NCBI GenBank assembly: GCA_036381835.1
Contig: DASVCA010000009.1
Coordinates: 1 to 12,473 of the forward strand
Source of the DNA: DASULK01 sp036381835
GTDB taxonomy: Bacteria > Actinomycetota > Actinomycetes > Mycobacteriales > Micromonosporaceae
Direction of reading: 5' to 3'
Length of the DNA: 12,473 nucleotides
Below are positions 6,461 through 12,473 of the stretch, one piece after another. Every line of letters begins with the position of its first letter. Position 1 is the stretch's first letter. The position numbers and the translations under genes were made by a program. The notes under the pieces are model-generated. The model was given only the letters and a program-made list of their open reading frames with translations, ran no database searches and was not told the DNA's origin.

Positions 6461-8326
6461 GTGATCGGCGAATTCGACCTGTACCTGATCGGCGAGGGCC
6501 GTCATGAGCGGCTCTGGGAGGTGCTCGGCGCCCACCCGCACACCGGCGGATGCCGGTTCGCGGTGTGGGCACCCGGTGCCCGTGCCGTGCAGGTCGTCGG
6601 CGACTTCACCGGGTGGGGCCCCGACGACGGCGTCCCGATGCACCGTCAGGGATCGAGTGGGGTGTGGGCGGCCGACGTGCCGGCAGCCGACGTCGGGCAG
6701 CGCTACCGGTACCGGATCCACGGTGCGGACGACCGTTGGACCGAGCGGGCCGACCCGATGGCCCGGGCGGCGCAGGCACCGCCGCGCACCGCCTCGGTGA
6801 TCCACCGTTCGGACTATGTCTGGGGGGACGGGGCGTGGCTCGCCGACCGTCGCGGCGCTCACCACGCCCGGCCGATGTCGGTGTACGAGGTGCACCTCGG
6901 ATCCTGGCGACGCGGGCTGTCGTACCGGGAAATCGGCGATCGACTCGTCGACTACGTCACCGACCTCGGATTCACGCACGTCGAACTACTCCCGGTCATG
7001 GCGCACCCCTTCGAGGGCTCGTGGGGCTACCAGGTCACCGGCTACTACGCCCCGACCGCCCGACTCGGCTCTCCCGACGACTTCCGATACCTGGTCGACC
7101 GGCTGCACCAGGCCGGGATCGGCGTCCTGCTCGACTGGGTGCCGGCCCACTTCCCACGGGACGAGTGGGCGCTGGCCCGCTTCGACGGTACCCCGCTGTA
7201 CGAGCACCCGGACCCGCGGCGGGGCGAGCACCCCGACTGGGGCAGTCTGATCTTCGACTACGGTCGGCCCGAGGTACGCAATTTCCTGATCGCCAACGCG
7301 CTCTTCTGGCTGGAGGAGTTCCACGTCGACGGGCTGCGGGTGGACGCGGTGGCATCGATGCTCTACCTCGACTACTCGCGGGGCCCCGGCCAGTGGGAGC
7401 CGAACCGCTACGGCGGCAACGCCAACCTGGAGGCGATCGACTTCCTGCGCGAGCTCAACTCCACCGTGTACCGCCGTCATCCCGACGCGGTGATGATCGC
7501 CGAGGAGTCCACGGCTTGGCCCGGGGTGTCCCGCCCGGTCGAGGGGGGCGGCCTGGGTTTCGGCCTGAAGTGGAACATGGGCTGGATGCACGACACCCTG
7601 GGCTATCTGTCCCGCGACCCGGTGTACCGGCGCTACCACCACGACGAACTCACCCTGCCCGCCACGTACGCCTGCGCGGAGCAGTACCTGCTGCCGATCA
7701 GTCACGACGAGGTGGTGCACGGCAAGGGGTCGCTCGTCGGCAAACTGCCCGGTGACCGGTGGCAGCGGCTCGCCGGGCTGCGCGGGATGCTCGGCTACAT
7801 GTGGGCGTTCCCCGGCAAGCAGTTGCTTTTCATGGGCTGCGAGCTCGCCGACGAGCGGGAGTGGTCCGAGCAGCGGGGCCTGGACTGGGACCTGCTGGCG
7901 GACCCGTACGTGAGCGGCGTGCGGGACGTCCTGCGCGACCTGAACCGGATCTACCGGCAGTGCCCGGCCCTGTGGTCGTGGGACAGCCTGCCCGAGGGGT
8001 TCGAGTGGCTCGTCTGCGACGACCGGGACCGCAACGTGATCGCCTTCCTGCGCCGAGGCGCCGATGGTTCGACGCTGGCCTGTGTGGTCAACTTCGCCGG
8101 GGTGGCGCACCACGACTACCGACTCGGGCTGCCCGTCGAGGGCCGATGGGAGGAGGCGGTGAACACCGACGCGGCCGACTACGGCGGTTCCGGCGTCGGC
8201 AACCTGGGGGCGGTCACCGCGGCCAGACCGGGCGTGCACGGGCGACCGTTCGGTGCCCGGCTGCAGCTCGGTCCGTACGCCGCGGTCTGGCTGCGCCCGT
8301 CGGGTCGGCGGTCCACCCGCCTCGAC

Positions 8327-8338
<12 letters not shown>
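6461..8338 (+). CDS. glgB: 1,4-alpha-glucan branching enzyme (GH13)
   Basis: A 625-residue glycogen branching enzyme that cuts an alpha-1,4 chain and re-attaches it through an alpha-1,6 bond. An N-terminal CBM48-type beta domain spans about 25-115 (FAVWAPGARAVQVVGDFTGW). The catalytic barrel shows the GH13 regions DWVPAHF (Asp225), GLRVDAVASM (nucleophile Asp295), IAEES (acid/base Glu348) and SHDEVVHGKGS (His415-Asp416). GSWGYQVTGYYAPT is typical of GlgB. A C-terminal beta domain ends in GPYAAVWLRP. It is shorter than many GlgB proteins (about 730 residues) because the extra N-terminal N1 module is missing. GTG 6461 is the first start in frame after the glucosyltransferase stop. The two genes probably form an operon. 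The last 12 nt overlap the convergent citrate synthase gene. Confidence 0.95.
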
Positions 8339-9610
<1,272 letters not shown>

Positions 9611-9736
9611 CTGGTCCCTCGCTCTTGCCGGCTGATCAACACTGAACGCCAATGATTACCGTACCGTCGCACGCTCCGGCACCCGCCGATCTGTGATGAG
9701 CGCTACGTCACGCCGGCCCGCCACGTCCAGATCGCT

Positions 9737-9748
9737 GGCCCCGGGGCC
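9737..9748. repeat. 12-bp palindrome between the sulfatase-like gene and gltA
   Basis: GGCCCCGGGGCC lies 8 nt past the TAG stop at 9757 of the membrane hydrolase gene. It could act in transcript end formation, but the stem is short and the sequence could be chance at this GC content. The rest of the 146-nt gap (9611..9756) should hold the gltA promoter; I see no convincing -35/-10 pair. Confidence 0.25.
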
Positions 9749-9756
9749 GGCCACCG

Positions 9757-11817
9757 CTACAGCCGCAACCGGCGTAGGGTGTCCCCGCCCGCCACCTCGA
9801 ACAGTTCCAACCGATTCCTCCCGGCGGTGAACAGCGAGTCGTCGCCGATCAGGGCGCAGAAGCGCCGGCCCGCCCCGTCGGGGTCGACCAGTCGCACCAC
9901 CGCCGCGATCCGCCCGTTGAGCGCTACCGCGACCGGCGCGCCGTTGGGCACCGACTCCGACACCGTCCCGCAGACCAGGGCGGGGACGACGCCACCGGCC
10001 GGATCGACGCGGTCGAACGCCTCCCGGTCCACGACCCGGGCCGATGCGCCGTCGGACACGGACAGCTCGGCGGTCGCCCGACCCACCAGGTCGGGTCGCG
10101 GCGGCGCGGGCAGCGCCGGCCGGGCCGCGCCCGACAGCACCCGTTGGAACGTCTCGCCGGGCACGGTCATCGGTTCGCCGGGCTCGCCGTGGAAGACCTT
10201 GTCCTGGCGTGCGCGAGGGCGGTCCAGCGCGGAGCGCCCGTCCGTCCGCCACGGCACCGCGATGTCGAGCCGGTCGGCGACGGTCGGCAGCAGGTCGACC
10301 TGTTCGATGTTACGGTCGTCGATGCGCCCCGTGCGTTGGCCGGGTTCCTTGACGAGCAACGGCACCCACAGCACCTCACCCGGGGCGCGCCGGGCCTGCG
10401 CCGTCTCCCTGCCCTGGGCACCCGGCGTGAAGCTGAGACCGTGGTCCGCGGTGACCACTACCAGCGCCTCGTCGTACAGGCCGGTCTCCGTCAGTCTGCG
10501 CACCAGTTCGCCGACCAGCCGATCGGTGTAGGCGAGCTGGGCCTGGTAGCGCTCGTGCGCCAGCGAGACCCAGCCGTCGCCGTCGTTGACCAGGTCCGTC
10601 GGCGGCTCGTACCGCATCCCCGAAGGCAGGTAGGTCCACGGGGTGTGCGGCAGCAGCAGGTGCAGGAAGTGCAGGGTCGGCCGATCCGCGGGACGCAGAC
10701 CGGCGAGGAAGGTGCTGAACCGGACCGGCTGGTTGTGTCCCAGGGCGTCCCAGCGGAACTTCGAGTCGGTCGGGACCTCGGCGGCGCTCTCCGACACCTT
10801 GGCCCGTCCCGCCTCCCGGCGGGTCGACTCGCGGTAGTCGGCCGTGCGGTCGCGGACCGTCTCCACCGGCGACAGCATCTGGACGAGCAGGGCGGCGGTG
10901 TCGCGCAGCAGCCCGGAGAACCCGTCCCGAGGGGACGTCGAGCCGCACCGCGCGGGTGGGCACAGTTGGCTGATGCTCTCCGAGACGCGCAGCTCGTAGA
11001 CCCCGTCGAGCAGGGTGAACAGGTTGTCCGGATAGCGCGCGTGATGCGGCGGCGCCTCCCCTGCCGGGTATCGACCGGTCAACATGGCCGGCAGCGCGTA
11101 CGGTGTCGATCCGCTGACCGCCGTGGCGTTGCGGTACCAGGTGGCGTCGTCGGCCAGGCGAGCCAGCTGCGGAAACCGTCGCGCGTCGATCCGACCGTCC
11201 GCGTCGAGCAGGGAGACGAGCGGCAGCTCGTCGAGCACCAGCAGCACCACCGGCGGGCGGTCCGCGCCCCCACCGCTCGCGCGGGGACCCGAACCGGCGG
11301 CGGGCAGGACCAGCGCCGAGGTCGGGGAGGCGAACACGAAGAGCAGGGCGAAGACCGGCGACCCCACCGCGGCGAACCGCAGCACCTGCCCGGAGGCACG
11401 CCACCGGTGGTAGGCGTACAGCCCGATCGTCGCGGCCCCGGCGGCGACGAGGATCAGCGGCACCCCGCGCAGCGGCGACAGGTGCTTGCCGACCTGTACG
11501 GCGAGCGCCGCGAGCAGCGCGCCGAGGGTCAGCGTGTGCACCCCGTCCCGCAGCCGCCGCCCGACCAGCCCGGTGAGCGAGCCGAGCCCCCACAGGGCGA
11601 GCGGCGGCAGCACCGTCAGCACCGCGACCAGGAGGAGGATCTCCCCGGAACCGGCCCCGTGGAAGAGGAGGAAGTCCGGGCTGCGACCGATGACGTCCAG
11701 CAGCGGCTGGGCGACGACCAGCCCGGACAGCGCGCTTACCTCGAGCAGCGCCCGCAGTTCGGCACGCCGCCTCGGGACCGGCGGGTCGTCCGGGACTCGT
11801 TCGTGCCCGTCACCCAT
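9757..11817 (-). CDS. Multi-pass membrane protein with alkaline phosphatase/sulfatase-superfamily domain
   Basis: A 686-residue protein. Residues 25-170 contain about five hydrophobic segments (near 25-42, 58-84, 93-110, 117-135 and 148-171), so it sits in the membrane with the large C-terminal domain presumably outside. The hydrolase domain begins with VVLLVLDELPL (metal ligands Asp196-Glu197), passes through SGSTPYALPAMLTGRYP (235-251) and LLLPHTPWTYLP (His391), and has VVVTADHG (Asp458-His459). The C/S-x-P-x-R motif of true sulfatases is absent; Ser235 or Thr237 is the likely nucleophile, as in phosphatases and phosphoglycerol-type transferases of this superfamily. After about 545 comes a beta-rich tail of unknown role. 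Its ATG 11817 overlaps the methyltransferase stop by 8 nt, so the two are coupled. Superfamily is clear; the substrate, probably a cell-envelope phosphate or sulfate ester, is inferred. Confidence 0.85.
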   Translation of the reverse strand: MGDGHERVPDDPPVPRRRAELRALLEVSALSGLVVAQPLLDVIGRSPDFLLFHGAGSGEILLLVAVLTVLPPLALWGLGSLTGLVGRRLRDGVHTLTLGALLAALAVQVGKHLSPLRGVPLILVAAGAATIGLYAYHRWRASGQVLRFAAVGSPVFALLFVFASPTSALVLPAAGSGPRASGGGADRPPVVLLVLDELPLVSLLDADGRIDARRFPQLARLADDATWYRNATAVSGSTPYALPAMLTGRYPAGEAPPHHARYPDNLFTLLDGVYELRVSESISQLCPPARCGSTSPRDGFSGLLRDTAALLVQMLSPVETVRDRTADYRESTRREAGRAKVSESAAEVPTDSKFRWDALGHNQPVRFSTFLAGLRPADRPTLHFLHLLLPHTPWTYLPSGMRYEPPTDLVNDGDGWVSLAHERYQAQLAYTDRLVGELVRRLTETGLYDEALVVVTADHGLSFTPGAQGRETAQARRAPGEVLWVPLLVKEPGQRTGRIDDRNIEQVDLLPTVADRLDIAVPWRTDGRSALDRPRARQDKVFHGEPGEPMTVPGETFQRVLSGAARPALPAPPRPDLVGRATAELSVSDGASARVVDREAFDRVDPAGGVVPALVCGTVSESVPNGAPVAVALNGRIAAVVRLVDPDGAGRRFCALIGDDSLFTAGRNRLELFEVAGGDTLRRLRL

Positions 11818-12473
11818 CGCGCACCCCGAGGTAGAGGGTTCGGGTGCCGCAGGGCAGCTCGACACGCCGCTCGACGCGGCAGCGCCGGGCCAGCAGCCGC
11901 TCGAAGGTCTCGCGCCGGTACTCGGGGAAGAGGCCCGCCGGTTTGTTGGCCAACAGTCGGCGGGCCATCGGGTCCTCGGGGGCCACGAACTCCACCACCA
12001 GGCGCCCCCCGGACGGAAGGAGGTCGACCAGCCAGTCGACGACCTCGGACAGCGGCACGTTCCGCCCGATCGCCAGGTGATGGATCAGCGCCAGGGCGAG
12101 CACGACGTCCGCGTCGATCCGATGCCGGAACGGGGCGCGCTCCATCCCCCGCCAGCCGCCTCCGGGTGCGGGGTCGGCCAGATCCGTCACCAGGGGCAGG
12201 ATCCGCCGTTCGCCTTCGGCGCGCAGGCTCCGGTAGAGCTCGTCGACCACGGCCGGGTCGCTTTCCACGGCCACCACGTACCGCGCGTGCCGGGCGGCCA
12301 GTCGAGCGTACGTGCCGTCGTTGGCGCCCAGGTCGAGCACCAGGCGAGGGTTGTCGGCCGCGGCCAGGGCGCGCGTCACGAACCGCTGCTTGACCTCCCG
12401 GTCCTCGGGCGAGTAGCTGCACGTCCGGTGGTAGTCGGCCCAGTGGCTGGCCGGCGGTCGCCAGTCCAGCCGG
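11810..12473 (-). CDS. Class I SAM-dependent methyltransferase (5' end cut by window)
   Basis: The frame runs from the window edge to a TGA at 11810, giving 220 visible residues; the N-terminus lies outside. The GTG at 12379 is internal, because the residues upstream of it (such as RLDWRPPASHWADYHR) continue the same protein. SAM motif I is VLDLGANDGTYARLA, followed by an acidic strand end VVAVESDP that should bind the ribose. Later come DADVVLALALIHHLAIGRNVPL and VVEFVAPEDPM, and the protein ends near RTLYLGVRDG. These strings match a widespread family of uncharacterised methyltransferases sometimes labelled NoeA-like; the acceptor is unknown. The stop overlaps the start of the membrane hydrolase (ATGGGTGA), indicating one operon and perhaps a shared envelope substrate, which is inference. 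Confidence 0.88.
   Translation of the reverse strand, partial: RLDWRPPASHWADYHRTCSYSPEDREVKQRFVTRALAAADNPRLVLDLGANDGTYARLAARHARYVVAVESDPAVVDELYRSLRAEGERRILPLVTDLADPAPGGGWRGMERAPFRHRIDADVVLALALIHHLAIGRNVPLSEVVDWLVDLLPSGGRLVVEFVAPEDPMARRLLANKPAGLFPEYRRETFERLLARRCRVERRVELPCGTRTLYLGVRDG

Noticed and set aside
6986..8239. 417-codon minus-strand open frame opposite glgB
   Set aside because: It is antisense to the catalytic core of the branching enzyme, with no recognisable features.
12377..12379. GTG at 12379 as start of the methyltransferase
   Set aside because: The frame continues upstream to the window edge with protein-like sequence, so this GTG is an internal valine.
10144..12393. 749-codon plus-strand open frame opposite the sulfatase-like and methyltransferase genes
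   Set aside because: The translation is dominated by Arg, Gly, Gln and Pro without conserved motifs, while the opposite strand encodes recognisable domains throughout.

Overview
The window is very GC-rich, with third codon positions almost always G or C, GTG starts and long spurious open frames opposite the real genes. This points to an actinomycete. The protein set (SigB/SigF-type sigma factor, Rv2629-like and Rv3032-like proteins, hexameric citrate synthase) fits a filamentous actinobacterium, most likely Micromonosporaceae. That family assignment is inferred from protein resemblance only.

The layout is nine protein genes and no RNA genes, insertion sequences or CRISPR. From the left, on the minus strand: a SigB/SigF-family sigma factor carrying a C-terminal STAS domain (1..1136, 3' end cut by the window edge), preceded in transcription order by a Rv2629/Vms1-like release-factor-fold protein (1368..2489) with a hairpin terminator behind it. 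Upstream of these lies a two-gene operon with a 4-bp start/stop overlap: a membrane-anchored SRPBCC protein (3750..4697) and a zinc alcohol/formaldehyde-type dehydrogenase (2581..3753). A 319-bp divergent region separates this block from two plus-strand glucan genes: a GT4 alpha-glucosyltransferase resembling mycobacterial Rv3032 (5017..6432) and a GH13 branching enzyme GlgB (6461..8338).

The 3' end of glgB overlaps the 3' end of a convergent citrate synthase gene (8327..9610, minus). Further right on the minus strand is a second tightly coupled pair: a class I methyltransferase (11810..12473, 5' end cut) and a multi-pass membrane protein of the alkaline phosphatase/sulfatase superfamily (9757..11817) that lacks the usual sulfatase nucleophile motif.

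The left half reads as a stress or dormancy neighbourhood: a partner-switching type sigma factor, a ribosome-associated release-factor-like protein, a redox/detoxification operon and storage or cytoplasmic glucan synthesis. Two GGGTAT/GGGTAC boxes, resembling SigB/SigF -10 elements, lie before the Rv2629-like gene and before the glucan genes, so the sigma factor might control its neighbours; this is a weak sequence-only inference. The most unusual item is the sigma factor fused to an anti-anti-sigma-like STAS domain with a retained candidate phosphoserine. The right half is central metabolism plus a probable cell-envelope modification pair.
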